Position numbers and translations under genes: made by a program
Notes under the pieces: generated by a model
Seen by the model: the letters and a program-made list of their open reading frames with translations, nothing else
What the model was told of the DNA's origin: nothing
Databases searched by the model: none
Part shown: in pieces, positions 54,933-63,667 of the stretch
Numbering within the stretch: position 1 is the first letter of the stretch
Layout of the letters: the number at the start of each line of letters is the position of its first letter
Assembly (NCBI RefSeq): GCF_001957125.1
Contig: NZ_MPHJ01000001.1
Location: 482,407 to 546,406 of the forward strand
Direction of reading: 5' to 3'
DNA from: Shewanella sp. UCD-KL12
GTDB taxonomy: Bacteria; Pseudomonadota; Gammaproteobacteria; Enterobacterales; Shewanellaceae
DNA length: 64,000 nucleotides

Positions 54933-56189
54933 ATGTTAATCAAACTTGCTTGGCGAAATTTGTGGCGACAGAAACGCCGGACGTTACTGACTGCAAGTGC
55001 ACTGGCCTTAGCGTTAACTCTCTCTTTAGTTATGCGTAGCACCCAGGAGGGAAGCTATGCTAATAATATCGAAAATAGCGCTCGCTTTTCTACCGGCCTC
55101 ATTCAGCTGCAACACCCAGAATTTGCCCAGACCCAGAGCATTGATGATCTACTGCCACAAAGCGATGCCTTTATCGATATCGCGAAAAATCTGCCAGATG
55201 TAGAGCGAGCTTTACCTCGCATTGAGTCATTTTCACTGGCCGCCGCTGCCGATAAGTCTAAAGGCGTTATGGTGTTGGGGGTCATGCCTGAGGAAGAGGA
55301 TGATTACTCGGGGATTGCCAGTAAGCTGGTGGCGGGGGAGTTCCTTAAGCAAGATGATAAGCAAGTGATGATAGGTCAGGGCTTGGCTGAGTATTTTGAG
55401 CTTGCTGTTGGCGATGAGATCGTACTCTATGGCCAAGGGTATCGGGGGCAAACTGCTGCTGGGCTATACACAATTAAAGGCATCTTGCATTTTCCAATCT
55501 CTGGGCTCGATAACCAGCTTGTTTATATGCCATTACCACTGGCACAAACGCTGTTTAGCGCAGAGAAACAGGTGACGGCTTGGGTACTACATACCCATGA
55601 GCTTATCAATCTTGAGCGCACAGTGACCCAGCTAACCCAGGCCTATAATGAGCAAAGTGCTTCTGCGGGCTTTACTGGGCAAGTTAATGTACGGGATTGG
55701 AAGGCGCTATCTCCCGAGATGGCGCAGCAGATAGCCATGGATAAAGCGGGCGGAATTTTTATGATGTACCTGCTCTATGGCGTGGTGGGCTTTGGTCTGT
55801 TTGCCACTATCTTGATGATGACATTAGAGCGGCAGCGAGAGTTTGGCGTTATGTTAGCCACTGGACTGTTACGGCCAAAACTGCTTGTTTTAGTCATGCT
55901 TGAGTCGAGTTTTATCTCGCTTTTGGGGATCGTGTTCGGCTTACTTGTGGGCACCCCCATACTTGTCTGGTTTAACCTTCACCCAATTGAGCTAACTGGG
56001 GAGACTGCGCAGCTGATGTTAGATATGGGCTGGGAGCCGATTATTCCTATGATGCTCGCGCCATGGTTGTTTATCGACCAGATTCTGATCGTACTTATTC
56101 TGATGCTAATCTGCTTAATCTACCCATTATGGCGGGTTTACCATTTAGATTTGGTGACCGCGCTAAAGGGAGGTGAACATGCTCATTAA
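54933..56189 (+). CDS. ABC transporter permease (FtsX/LolC-E type), first
   Basis: 418 residues from ATG 54933 (AGGGAG 5 bases upstream). TM1 at about 15-38, a large periplasmic MacB_PCD-like domain (about 40-270), and three C-terminal helices (about 275-300, 325-350, 375-400) with the FtsX domain. The N-terminal LIKLAWRNLWRQKRRT is typical of LolC/E relatives. It should form a heterodimer with the next permease and extract a substrate from the outer leaflet of the inner membrane. Confidence 0.86.
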   Translation: MLIKLAWRNLWRQKRRTLLTASALALALTLSLVMRSTQEGSYANNIENSARFSTGLIQLQHPEFAQTQSIDDLLPQSDAFIDIAKNLPDVERALPRIESFSLAAAADKSKGVMVLGVMPEEEDDYSGIASKLVAGEFLKQDDKQVMIGQGLAEYFELAVGDEIVLYGQGYRGQTAAGLYTIKGILHFPISGLDNQLVYMPLPLAQTLFSAEKQVTAWVLHTHELINLERTVTQLTQAYNEQSASAGFTGQVNVRDWKALSPEMAQQIAMDKAGGIFMMYLLYGVVGFGLFATILMMTLERQREFGVMLATGLLRPKLLVLVMLESSFISLLGIVFGLLVGTPILVWFNLHPIELTGETAQLMLDMGWEPIIPMMLAPWLFIDQILIVLILMLICLIYPLWRVYHLDLVTALKGGEHAH

Positions 56190-57417
56190 ATTGGCTTGGC
56201 GTAATTTATGGAGAAACAAACTACGGACATCGATTATGCTCAGTGCCATGGTTTTTGGGCTCATTGGCGTGGTAACCATGATGGGCTTTATGACAGGCAT
56301 GTACGGCAATATGATTGACAATGCTATTGCCTGGCAAACCAGTGATCTTCAAGTTCATAATCGGCAGTATGTTGATAATCCAGAGCTTAAGTTACTTATT
56401 CACTCCCCTGAAAATGTCACGGCAGCGTTAGCGAGTATGCCGGAAGTCAAAGCTTGGTCTTCACGGTTTTTGGTTGATGGCATGGTGGCATCGGCGCGCT
56501 CTAGTCGTGGGATCCGTATCAATGGTGTCGATATTGATGATGAAGCTAAGGTCACGCCACTTGCCAGCAAAATGATCGCGGGAACGTGGCTGCCGGCGAA
56601 GGGGAGGCACCCTGTGCTGGTATCTGAGAAAACGGCCGAACGGTTGAAGCTACGCTTAGGCTCAAAAGTCGTTTTAACCTTTAGCGATGTGAATAAAGAT
56701 GTCACAGGTGCCGCTTTTAGAGTCGCTGGCATTTTCAAAACGCCATCGACAGGTTTTGATGATGGCAACCTCTATGTCAGACGAGGTGACTTGATGAAGA
56801 TGGCAGGGCTTGATGGCGTGCATGAGATAGCCGTCGTGCTCCATCAAACTGACAACCGATTCTCAAATGAAGCAGCGCTTAAGGTGAAGCAACGGCTTGA
56901 TGAACTAAGTGGTGAACAGGCCAATAGTGTTAGAGATTGGCAGCAGATCCAACCTATGCTGGCGACGATTATCTCTCAAATTGGCGTGAGTAATGCCATT
57001 GTGCTGGGCATTTTTATGTTAGCAATGGGCTTTGGTATTATCAATATTATGTTGATGTCGGTATTTGAGCGGACCCGCGAGTTTGGTGTTTTAATGGCTG
57101 TTGGTATGCAAAAGCATAAGGTGTTTATGTTGATCATCTTAGAGGCTGGGTTGCTAGGTGTTACGGGGGGAGTTTTAGGCGTTCTCGGCGCATCTATTTT
57201 AGTTAATATTTTACAAATTACCGGCATTGAGCTTGGGAGTATGGCTGAAGGTGTAGGAGCATTAGGTGTCGATACCACTTTGTATCCTCACGTCTCTGTG
57301 CTGGAGTACAGCGCTACATTCGCCACGGTCATTATTGTCAGCTTGTTGGCAGCGCTTTATCCGGCAAGACAGATCCTAAAGCTTTGCCCGGTTGATGCCA
57401 TGGCTGAAAAGCATTAA
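56179..57417 (+). CDS. ABC transporter permease (FtsX/LolC-E type), second
   Basis: 412 residues from ATG 56179 with AAAGGGAGG upstream; overlaps the first permease by 11 bp. Same layout: TM1 about 17-40, periplasmic domain about 45-265, three C-terminal helices, FtsX domain with VFERTREFGVLMAVGMQ. The pair is similar in the N-terminal LIKLAWRNLWR, so it arose by duplication. Works with the LolD-type ATPase downstream. Confidence 0.86.
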   Translation: MLIKLAWRNLWRNKLRTSIMLSAMVFGLIGVVTMMGFMTGMYGNMIDNAIAWQTSDLQVHNRQYVDNPELKLLIHSPENVTAALASMPEVKAWSSRFLVDGMVASARSSRGIRINGVDIDDEAKVTPLASKMIAGTWLPAKGRHPVLVSEKTAERLKLRLGSKVVLTFSDVNKDVTGAAFRVAGIFKTPSTGFDDGNLYVRRGDLMKMAGLDGVHEIAVVLHQTDNRFSNEAALKVKQRLDELSGEQANSVRDWQQIQPMLATIISQIGVSNAIVLGIFMLAMGFGIINIMLMSVFERTREFGVLMAVGMQKHKVFMLIILEAGLLGVTGGVLGVLGASILVNILQITGIELGSMAEGVGALGVDTTLYPHVSVLEYSATFATVIIVSLLAALYPARQILKLCPVDAMAEKH

Positions 57418-57510
57418 AGACTCGTGGCAAGTTAAGACAAGTGAGGAAGGGACTAAAACTGTGTTGGTCAGTGCCTGTGTTTGTCAGTCGTTATAGAGTA
57501 AAGGGTAATT

Positions 57511-58194
57511 ATGAGTATTCAAACAACTCAACTGTGCAAAATTTATAATCAAGATACCGACTTTCCTGTGCATGCGGTTAAGGTATTAGATCTCAATATT
57601 GAGCAAGGGGAGTTTGTAGCCGTGATGGGGCCCTCAGGCTCTGGCAAAACCACCTTGCTTAATATGATAGGCGGCATCGATGAGCCAACATCTGGCACGG
57701 TTATTATCGATGGCAATGATATCTGTCAGTTAAGTGATAAGGCGTTGATCGCTTTTCGCCGCGATCATGTGGGCTTTATCTTTCAGGATTACAGTTTGCT
57801 GCCAGTGCTTACCGCCCTTGAAAATGTCGAGTTTGTGATGCAGTTGCAGGGACATAGCGAAGCAGATTGCCGCGAACGAGCGGCAGATCTTCTTAAGCGT
57901 GTAGGGCTTGGTGAACACTTACATAAGGTGCCATCAAAACTATCCGGAGGGCAACAGCAGCGAGTGGCAGTGGCGCGCGCCTTAGCGCCAAGACCGCGAT
58001 TTGTGATGGCCGATGAGCCCACTGCAAACTTAGATGCGGCTAGCACGTCTGAGCTACTGGATATTATGCAGCAGCTTAATGAAAATGAAGGCACCACGTT
58101 TATCTTCTCAACCCATGATCCCCGAGTGATAAAGCGTGCCCGCCGAGTGATTGTTTTTGAAGATGGCCAGTTAACCGAGGATAAGATGCAGTGA
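57511..58194 (+). CDS. ABC transporter ATP-binding protein (LolD/MacB type)
   Basis: 227-residue ATPase. Walker A GPSGSGKTT (near 40), Q-loop FQDYSLLP, signature LSGGQQQR, Walker B FVMADEPT, H-loop STHDPR. The length and sequence are of the LolD group. It powers the two upstream permeases. Its TGA overlaps the GTG start of the barrel gene (GTGA), tying that gene to the transporter. Confidence 0.9.
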   Translation: MSIQTTQLCKIYNQDTDFPVHAVKVLDLNIEQGEFVAVMGPSGSGKTTLLNMIGGIDEPTSGTVIIDGNDICQLSDKALIAFRRDHVGFIFQDYSLLPVLTALENVEFVMQLQGHSEADCRERAADLLKRVGLGEHLHKVPSKLSGGQQQRVAVARALAPRPRFVMADEPTANLDAASTSELLDIMQQLNENEGTTFIFSTHDPRVIKRARRVIVFEDGQLTEDKMQ

Positions 58195-59474
58195 GGCTCA
58201 CAGGCTTACTCATTTTCTCTGTGTTAGTGCTTGTTCAAAGCTTAGCTGTCGCGGCGCCAATTCCAGGGCTCGAGCCTGCTAAGAGCTGGGATCTTGATGG
58301 TTATGTGAAGTATATGGGCACGCTTTCCTACCCAGATTCATCATCAGATAGTGTTGACCATCTATTACATCAACGATTTAACTTTGAGTATCGATTCGAT
58401 AGTGAGCTTAGATTTAATCTCTCGATGCGCAATAGAGTGTTTTATGGCGATAGTGCAAACATCCCGGGATACGGCGATCTTATCGGTTTAGATCCAGGTT
58501 ACTGGGATATGTCGACGACCTGGTTAGACAAAAATGGTTGGGTCGGTAATGCCCAATTTGATCGCGCCTATATCGATTGGAAGCCCTGTGAACTTGCTGG
58601 TGGAGACTGGCAGGCAAGAGTGGGGCGTTTTCGTATTAATTGGGCGATGAGCACGTTGTGGAACCCCAATGATATTTTCAATGCGTATTCTATATATGAC
58701 TTCGATTATGAAGAACGCTCAGGCGCTGATGCTGTACTTGTTAGCCGTAAACTTGGCTTTGCTAGCTCATTAGATTTTGTTTATAACCCAAATCAAGATA
58801 GTCAGTTAACTAGCTATGCGGCGCGTTATTTGACGAACATCGCTAGCTGGGATCTACAGTTTTTAATCGGTAAGTCAGGCTTTGATCATGTTATTGGGGC
58901 GGGTTTTGCGGGAGATATTGCTGGCGCAGGTTTTAGAGGTGAGGTGAGCTATTTTGACCCTCAATATGATTATTGGCCCATTGAGGAGGCTGCTCCAAAT
59001 GGCGCGAGTACAAGCATTACGACTGCGATAAACCCTTTAGTGAATAGGGCGAGTTTATCTTCAGAACCGCAGAGACTAGAGGCAAGCAGTGTTGCCACAC
59101 TCGAGATGGATTATAGCTTTACCAGCGCGAGAAACTGGATGGTCAGAGGCTCTGTGCTGCATATCTCTGCGCCCACTGAGTCTGATAGCGCGCTGCTTTA
59201 TTTAAATCTTCCTCTGACTGCGAGAACCTTAAGCTTTACCAACTGGACCAGTTATCTTGAACTTGGCTTTGATATCTCACCACTGAGCCGAGTGACTGTT
59301 AGCGGCAGCTTTTATGATGATGGTTCCTATTTTTATGGTGCCAATATGAGCTACTCATTGGCCAACGACTGGACCATGCTGATGGTACTGCAGCGTTTTG
59401 ATGGCCGCACTGACAGCTTGTTTTCACAGAGCGCATCGACGCTGGGATTTGTGCAGCTAAAATGGAGCTTCTAG
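58191..59474 (+). CDS. Predicted outer-membrane beta-barrel, DUF1302-like
   Basis: 427 residues from a GTG start that overlaps the ATPase stop. Signal peptide about 1-22 (ends AVAAPIP). The rest alternates amphipathic strands with aromatic belts (FNFEYRFDSELRFNLSMRNR, LQFLIGKSGFDHV) and ends in LKWSF, a terminal Phe typical of BAM substrates. Architecture resembles DUF1302 barrels. With the transporter genes it could be the outer-membrane exit or acceptor. Confidence 0.7.
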   Translation: MRLTGLLIFSVLVLVQSLAVAAPIPGLEPAKSWDLDGYVKYMGTLSYPDSSSDSVDHLLHQRFNFEYRFDSELRFNLSMRNRVFYGDSANIPGYGDLIGLDPGYWDMSTTWLDKNGWVGNAQFDRAYIDWKPCELAGGDWQARVGRFRINWAMSTLWNPNDIFNAYSIYDFDYEERSGADAVLVSRKLGFASSLDFVYNPNQDSQLTSYAARYLTNIASWDLQFLIGKSGFDHVIGAGFAGDIAGAGFRGEVSYFDPQYDYWPIEEAAPNGASTSITTAINPLVNRASLSSEPQRLEASSVATLEMDYSFTSARNWMVRGSVLHISAPTESDSALLYLNLPLTARTLSFTNWTSYLELGFDISPLSRVTVSGSFYDDGSYFYGANMSYSLANDWTMLMVLQRFDGRTDSLFSQSASTLGFVQLKWSF

Positions 59475-59646
59475 CGTTAATGAATCTAAGTCATAATCCT
59501 ATTTAGTCACGCATTCTCTTATCATTTTAGACCTATTAGTATTACATTCATCCCTTGATGCAGAAACTAGTACTTGACTAGATTAGTCGGAATTAATAAC
59601 ATGCTAAAAAAATGAATGTTTAAAATGATTTTCATAGGGGATCACA

Positions 59647-59841
59647 ATGGCGATATCGGGTGTTGGTTTTTTTAAGAAGAAAGATGCGGCAGAAAAGGTG
59701 ACTGAAACTGAGCTTGAGCCGATTCAAAGCTTGAAGCAAAGCACTAATGAAGCTGATGCCAAAGTTGAGGCAGATAGTAAGGCCAGTGATAAAAAGCCTA
59801 AGCATGGTGAGCCAGGAGTGTGCTGCGGTTCATGTTCATAG
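59647..59841 (+). CDS. CCGSCS motif protein
   Basis: 64-residue protein: hydrophobic-basic start ISGVGFFKKKD, a Lys/Glu/Ala-rich disordered middle, and the terminal motif VCCGSCS that names a small conserved family. GGGG ribosome site. The clustered Cys could bind metal or be a modification or sorting site; function unknown. Lies 170 bp after the barrel gene. Confidence 0.78.
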   Translation: MAISGVGFFKKKDAAEKVTETELEPIQSLKQSTNEADAKVEADSKASDKKPKHGEPGVCCGSCS

Positions 59842-59916
59842 GGACGTTCAAAAGGGGGCGGCTCTGAGTGGCCTTAATGAAATCCTAAATGTGTAAATAC
59901 ATTTTAGCCAATTGAC

Positions 59917-59950
59917 AAGCCTCGAGCCGTCGAGCCGTCGAGGCTTTTAA
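59917..59950 (+). terminator. Terminator after CCGSCS gene
   Basis: 9-bp arms AAGCCTCGA / TCGAGGCTT around a loop that repeats CGAGCCGT, followed by TTAAT. Located 76 bp after the stop. Confidence 0.7.
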
Positions 59951-60017
59951 TCGCTTAATCTTACATCACTTAAACTTAGTTAAAGCAATGCATACCTCAT
60001 TTGAAAGAGAGTACTTG

Positions 60018-60428
60018 CTAAGCTAATGGCTTGTCACTTGAAGAGCTGATCACTTCATCTAAACATGCTTGCATCTGCTGGTTATTGTATTGATGAACAA
60101 TATTTTGTGCGTTAAGCAATTGAGGTAGCTCAAGCAGGAATATCAGACCATAAATACCAAGCCCTATCCAAGGCGGCTCGACAGTGAAAAGTAAAATAAG
60201 CCCTAAAGTAAATAAGCTTAAGTTCACTGCAGCGCGGACAAACTTCTTAAGATAAAAATGATGAAAACCAGCAATAAAGCACCAATTAAGAACAGCATAG
60301 TTGTCTGGGTCTTTAATGCTTTTAAGCGTTAACTTATGATATTTTTGCCTTTGTTCATCACTTAATTGACGCACTCTTAGGCGTATGGCTTCCTCTTGCT
60401 CAACCAATGCCTCTTTAGATAAGAACAT
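60018..60428 (-). CDS. TM2-domain-like small membrane protein
   Basis: 136 residues from ATG 60428, which overlaps the YidD stop (TGATG) and has AAGGA upstream. A cytosolic N-terminal helical part precedes the TM2-like pair of helices (about 60-105): FIAGFHHFYLKKFVRAAVNL is the recognisable signature. Function unknown. Last gene of a three-gene coupled unit. Confidence 0.72.
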   Translation of the reverse strand: MFLSKEALVEQEEAIRLRVRQLSDEQRQKYHKLTLKSIKDPDNYAVLNWCFIAGFHHFYLKKFVRAAVNLSLFTLGLILLFTVEPPWIGLGIYGLIFLLELPQLLNAQNIVHQYNNQQMQACLDEVISSSSDKPLA

Positions 60429-60664
60429 CACTTTTCCTTCAGTAAAGGATCATGGCGGATATTGACACAATCGGGCTCTGAACAGCGCATAATCCGCTTT
60501 AAGCCTATTGTGCAACCATTGAGCAAGCCATAATATTCGATGGCTTGCTTAGTGTATTCAGAGCAGGTCGGCGTAAAGTTACATTCTAGATTAAAGTAAT
60601 GCTTAGAGCCGCCCTTGCGCTGATAGCGATTAATCATAGCGATAGCGAGCTTAGACAAACTCAC
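60428..60664 (-). CDS. YidD-family membrane protein insertion efficiency factor
   Basis: About 78 residues from GTG 60664, whose first base overlaps the previous TAG (TAGTG); a longer ATG frame starts at 60718 inside the DUF4177 gene. The signature CNFTPTCSEYTKQAI matches YidD (CRFxPTCSxY), followed by GCTIGLKRIMRC. YidD aids insertion by YidC. A typical rpmH-rnpA-yidD-yidC setting is absent, so this is a second or relocated copy. Confidence 0.8.
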   Translation of the reverse strand: MSLSKLAIAMINRYQRKGGSKHYFNLECNFTPTCSEYTKQAIEYYGLLNGCTIGLKRIMRCSEPDCVNIRHDPLLKEK

Positions 60665-60885
60665 TAGCTGTTGCGGCCTAGTGTGACTATCACGGCTTCT
60701 CGATTCCAAAATAACCAAAAGCGTTTGCGTTCGATCACCTGAAATACAACTTGCCAGCCTTCAGCGGCTTGCTCATTGAGCGTTACTTCCATTTTTTTTA
60801 GTGGCAGGCCGCTAGAGCCTAAGAATATTGTGCCGCAACCACCTTCGACAATATGTACTACCTTGTATTCTTTGTAAGCTGTCAT
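60664..60885 (-). CDS. DUF4177 domain protein
   Basis: 73 residues, soluble. Matches the small DUF4177 pattern: YKVVHI...LNEQAAEGWQVVFQVIERKRFWLFWNREA. Function unknown. First gene of the coupled unit with YidD and the TM2-like gene. Confidence 0.72.
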   Translation of the reverse strand: MTAYKEYKVVHIVEGGCGTIFLGSSGLPLKKMEVTLNEQAAEGWQVVFQVIERKRFWLFWNREAVIVTLGRNS

Positions 60886-61106
60886 TTTTTACCTGAAGAT
60901 AAATTGAACTCTAATAGAGACAGTAACTTACATCAAATATTATCAAGCGTAAATGGAATTTACCCGATAATCCGTAGTGGTACTTTAGGAGGGGATCGGT
61001 TGCATTAATTTCAAACAATAAAGTTAACGTGCCATTTGGTGAGGTATCTCTATCGCCTTGGCTTTGATAAGATCGATTGAGTTTATTTCACCATTTCGGA
61101 GTTAGT

Positions 61107-61982
61107 TTGAGTCAAACCCATTCAGTCTTGGCGCATAGAAACAAAAACCTCAAGCTTTTCTTCTGTCCACTCGATCACGAATCTTTGACATTGAAGCAGG
61201 CAGACCTGATAAAAAGCTGGCTGCCTAAAGATGAGCTAACAAAAGTATCGCGTTATATTCAGCGTTCAGATCAAGAGAAAGGTCTGATGGTGAGAGGGTT
61301 TCTGCGTGGGCTCTTGTCTATTGTTGCTAAAGATAACCATGCAGATAAACAGTTATTATCTCCTAAATTTTGGCGCTTTGAATATGGAGACAAGGGTAAA
61401 CCGCGTTTGACGAGTGAGCATGTTGCGAGCAGTGGGCTGACTTTTAATATCAGTCACAGTGGCGAGTGGTTGGTGATCGCTGTGCTAAGTGATACCCATT
61501 CACAGGTGAGTGAATTAGGGGTTGATATAGAGCGTTATCGCCAAAGCACTAACATTTATCCTATCTTGAACCACTATTTTACCCATGAGGAAACACAAGC
61601 GCTGCTGGCGCTGCCGAGTGCTTTGCAAAGGGACCGTTTTTTTGATTTATGGGCATTGAAAGAATCCTATATCAAGGCCAAAGGGCTCGGTTTAGCGCTA
61701 TCTCTTAAGTCGTTTAGCTTTGATTTGTCTGAAATGAACAAGACAAAACTGGCATTATTTGAACAAGAGATGTGTATTGACGAATTGGAGATGAATGCAG
61801 GTATTCAGTTAAACCTTCATCAAGGGGATTTAGTTAAACCTGCTGATGACTGGACTGTGGTATTGGGTAAATTAAACCAAGATTACCGATTTGCATTAAG
61901 TGTGAATATGGCGGCAAACTTTGACGTGCATGCTCAAAAGATGGAGCTTAGCACTTTGTTAACAGGGGTTGAGTCGCGCTAG
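61107..61982 (+). CDS. pfaE: PfaE, 4'-phosphopantetheinyl transferase
   Basis: Sfp-type transferase that activates the six PfaA ACPs from CoA. About 291 residues from TTG 61107, which has CGGAG five bases upstream; another in-frame TTG at 61077 has no ribosome site. Catalytic motifs: NISHSGEWLVIAV, GVDIERYR (Mg-binding Asp and Glu) and LWALKESYIKAKGLGL. Length and motifs fit the PfaE branch rather than EntD. It lies about 11 kb upstream of pfaA on the other strand, so it is expressed separately. Confidence 0.9.
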   Translation: MSQTHSVLAHRNKNLKLFFCPLDHESLTLKQADLIKSWLPKDELTKVSRYIQRSDQEKGLMVRGFLRGLLSIVAKDNHADKQLLSPKFWRFEYGDKGKPRLTSEHVASSGLTFNISHSGEWLVIAVLSDTHSQVSELGVDIERYRQSTNIYPILNHYFTHEETQALLALPSALQRDRFFDLWALKESYIKAKGLGLALSLKSFSFDLSEMNKTKLALFEQEMCIDELEMNAGIQLNLHQGDLVKPADDWTVVLGKLNQDYRFALSVNMAANFDVHAQKMELSTLLTGVESR

Positions 61983-62004
61983 TTTAATGAAAATGAGTAC
62001 AATG

Positions 62005-62046
62005 AAAAAAGAGCAGAGTGGCGATGATTTATCGCCATGTCTGCTC
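62005..62046 (-). terminator. Terminator of porin gene
   Basis: Arms GAGCAGAGTGGCGAT (62011-62025) and 62031-62046 pair with one bulge; on the minus strand they are followed by TTTTTT. Also lies after pfaE on the plus strand, where there is no U-run. Confidence 0.75.
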
Positions 62047-62130
62047 AAAAGGGAGCGAGAGATAAGTTAGTGCATAAGCAGGAAGCACTTAGACCAGAGC
62101 TTATCAATGCGCTTTATTGCTCATTTTCCG

Positions 62131-63321
62131 TTAGTATTTGGCTTGCAGAGTTAGCCATAGCTTATCGGTATCATTCGAGAAGCCATAACCTGCATCTGCG
62201 CCACTAAAGCTGGCGTATTTAACACCGACACTGTAATGCTTAGCAAATGGGTAAGTTGCTGCTACTCCCCACTCTTGACCCATGTCGATATCACCAAAAT
62301 CTGACTCGAAGGTGTGATACTTGGCAAGTAGCTTAAGACCCGCAAGCTTAGCGGTAACAATAAGATGGGTATCTATTAAGCCATTTTCCCAGTTACCTTT
62401 ACCACCGAATAAGAACTTATCTGTCCAACCGTTAAAGGCATGAAGTGTTGCTAGCGGAGTAATAAAGCCCGCTTTGCCGTCATCTGAGCCTAATACTTCA
62501 TAACCGACCTTAGCTGTGAAAGCATCGAAGCCAATCCCTGCACCTAGCTTGTAGTAGTTAGCGGTATAGCTTGCCGGGTTATCTCCACCTTCTGATTGCT
62601 GTGCGTACTCAGCTTCATAACTGAGTTTTATTGCATCTAGTTTGAGCTTACCAGCAGCGCGCACACCGTAAGTGTCGGTTGAGAATGCGGCAACATCAAC
62701 ATTGTCGATGAGATAGGCGTAACCTGTGATATTGGCTATTTCGCCAGCTTTGTAATTTAGGTTAAGTAGGTTTGTTTCGTTCTTATGTTCATCTTTCCCT
62801 GAGCCTTCAGGGAAGATGCGATTAACATTATTGATGTATGAGTAGTACGCAGTGAAGTTTTCAAGGGCGGTATTTTTTACCGAGAAAGCATCGTATGTTT
62901 GCTCATTCTGACGGAAGCCTACACCACCTACAAAGCGCTGGTTATCAAGCAAGATACGTTGGCGGCCATATTTTACGAGCGTATCGGCAGGGCCTCTATA
63001 GCCTAAAAATGCTTGGTTGATCTGTGTGTATTCGTAATCGGCAATGAGTGCTTCATTATCGGTAGAGCGAACATCATCGACTTCTGTCAATGCGAACAGC
63101 TTGTAGATATCGCCAGTTTGATAAGTAAGGCGAGTTCTTAAGGTTGTTTGGTTTTGGCTGTCTACAGTATCGACATCCACATCTTCATAGCGTAATCGGA
63201 ATTGAAGGTTAACCTTTGAATCATCAATAAAGGCTTTTTTAAGTGGATCAACAGTATCAGCTGTTACTGCAGATGAGGCCAAACTTGCGAGGATAGCGAG
63301 TGTTAGAGCACGAACTTTCAT
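62131..63321 (-). CDS. Outer-membrane porin, alginate-export-like family
   Basis: About 396 residues from ATG 63321, which has AGGA upstream (frame open to 63345). Signal peptide ends SAVTADTV. A barrel of alternating strands begins FRLRYEDVDVD and contains the motif LVKYGRQRILLDNQRFVGGVGFRQNEQTYDA typical of AlgE-like family porins. Ends LTLQAKY. Related proteins are general porins in Shewanella; the substrate is not known. The upstream FNR/CRP-like site suggests control by oxygen or carbon state. Confidence 0.8.
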   Translation of the reverse strand: MKVRALTLAILASLASSAVTADTVDPLKKAFIDDSKVNLQFRLRYEDVDVDTVDSQNQTTLRTRLTYQTGDIYKLFALTEVDDVRSTDNEALIADYEYTQINQAFLGYRGPADTLVKYGRQRILLDNQRFVGGVGFRQNEQTYDAFSVKNTALENFTAYYSYINNVNRIFPEGSGKDEHKNETNLLNLNYKAGEIANITGYAYLIDNVDVAAFSTDTYGVRAAGKLKLDAIKLSYEAEYAQQSEGGDNPASYTANYYKLGAGIGFDAFTAKVGYEVLGSDDGKAGFITPLATLHAFNGWTDKFLFGGKGNWENGLIDTHLIVTAKLAGLKLLAKYHTFESDFGDIDMGQEWGVAATYPFAKHYSVGVKYASFSGADAGYGFSNDTDKLWLTLQAKY

Positions 63322-63433
63322 GATGTAATCCTTTTGTTTCATCATTGCTTTTGTGCTGTTATAGATGTGAATGGCTCTGTGTTTTTTGATCTAAAACAAT
63401 GTTACGGATTGATTAATTTTTAGTGTGTTAAAA

Positions 63434-63449
63434 TGTGATAAAGATCAAT
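63434..63449. promoter_or_regulatory. FNR (EtrA)/CRP-like site
   Basis: TGTGATAAAGATCAAT: matches FNR TTGAT-N4-ATCAA at 9 of 10 positions and CRP TGTGA-N6-TCA. About 113 bp before the porin start, a plausible activator position. Which regulator binds cannot be decided. Confidence 0.5.
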
Positions 63450-63605
63450 GGCTTGTACCTATAAAGGTATACCTACAAAGTGGTATTTGGTGTTGATTTT
63501 GATATTGATGTTAACAGTGGCATCGGTGTGGTGGATTTGAATTTTTGATTCGTTTGGCTATGAGATAACAGCATCGATTCACATAAAGCTAGACACTGTC
63601 GCGCA

Positions 63606-63631
63606 AAAGGAAAAGGGGCTCAGTGAGCCCC
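63606..63631 (-). terminator. Terminator of alkyl sulfatase gene
   Basis: Stem GGGGCTC-AGT-GAGCCCC (63615-63631); on the minus strand it is followed by TTTTCCTTTT. Located 37 bp after the stop. Confidence 0.85.
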
Positions 63632-63667
63632 ATAATAACCAGATAACACCTTATCTGCTATTTCCTT

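Larger units (their letters stand above)
63322..63667. other. Intergenic region upstream of porin
   Basis: 346 bp holding an FNR/CRP-like site (63434-63449), AT-rich promoter-like sequence and the terminator of the alkyl sulfatase gene (63606-63631). No gene seen. Confidence 0.6.
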
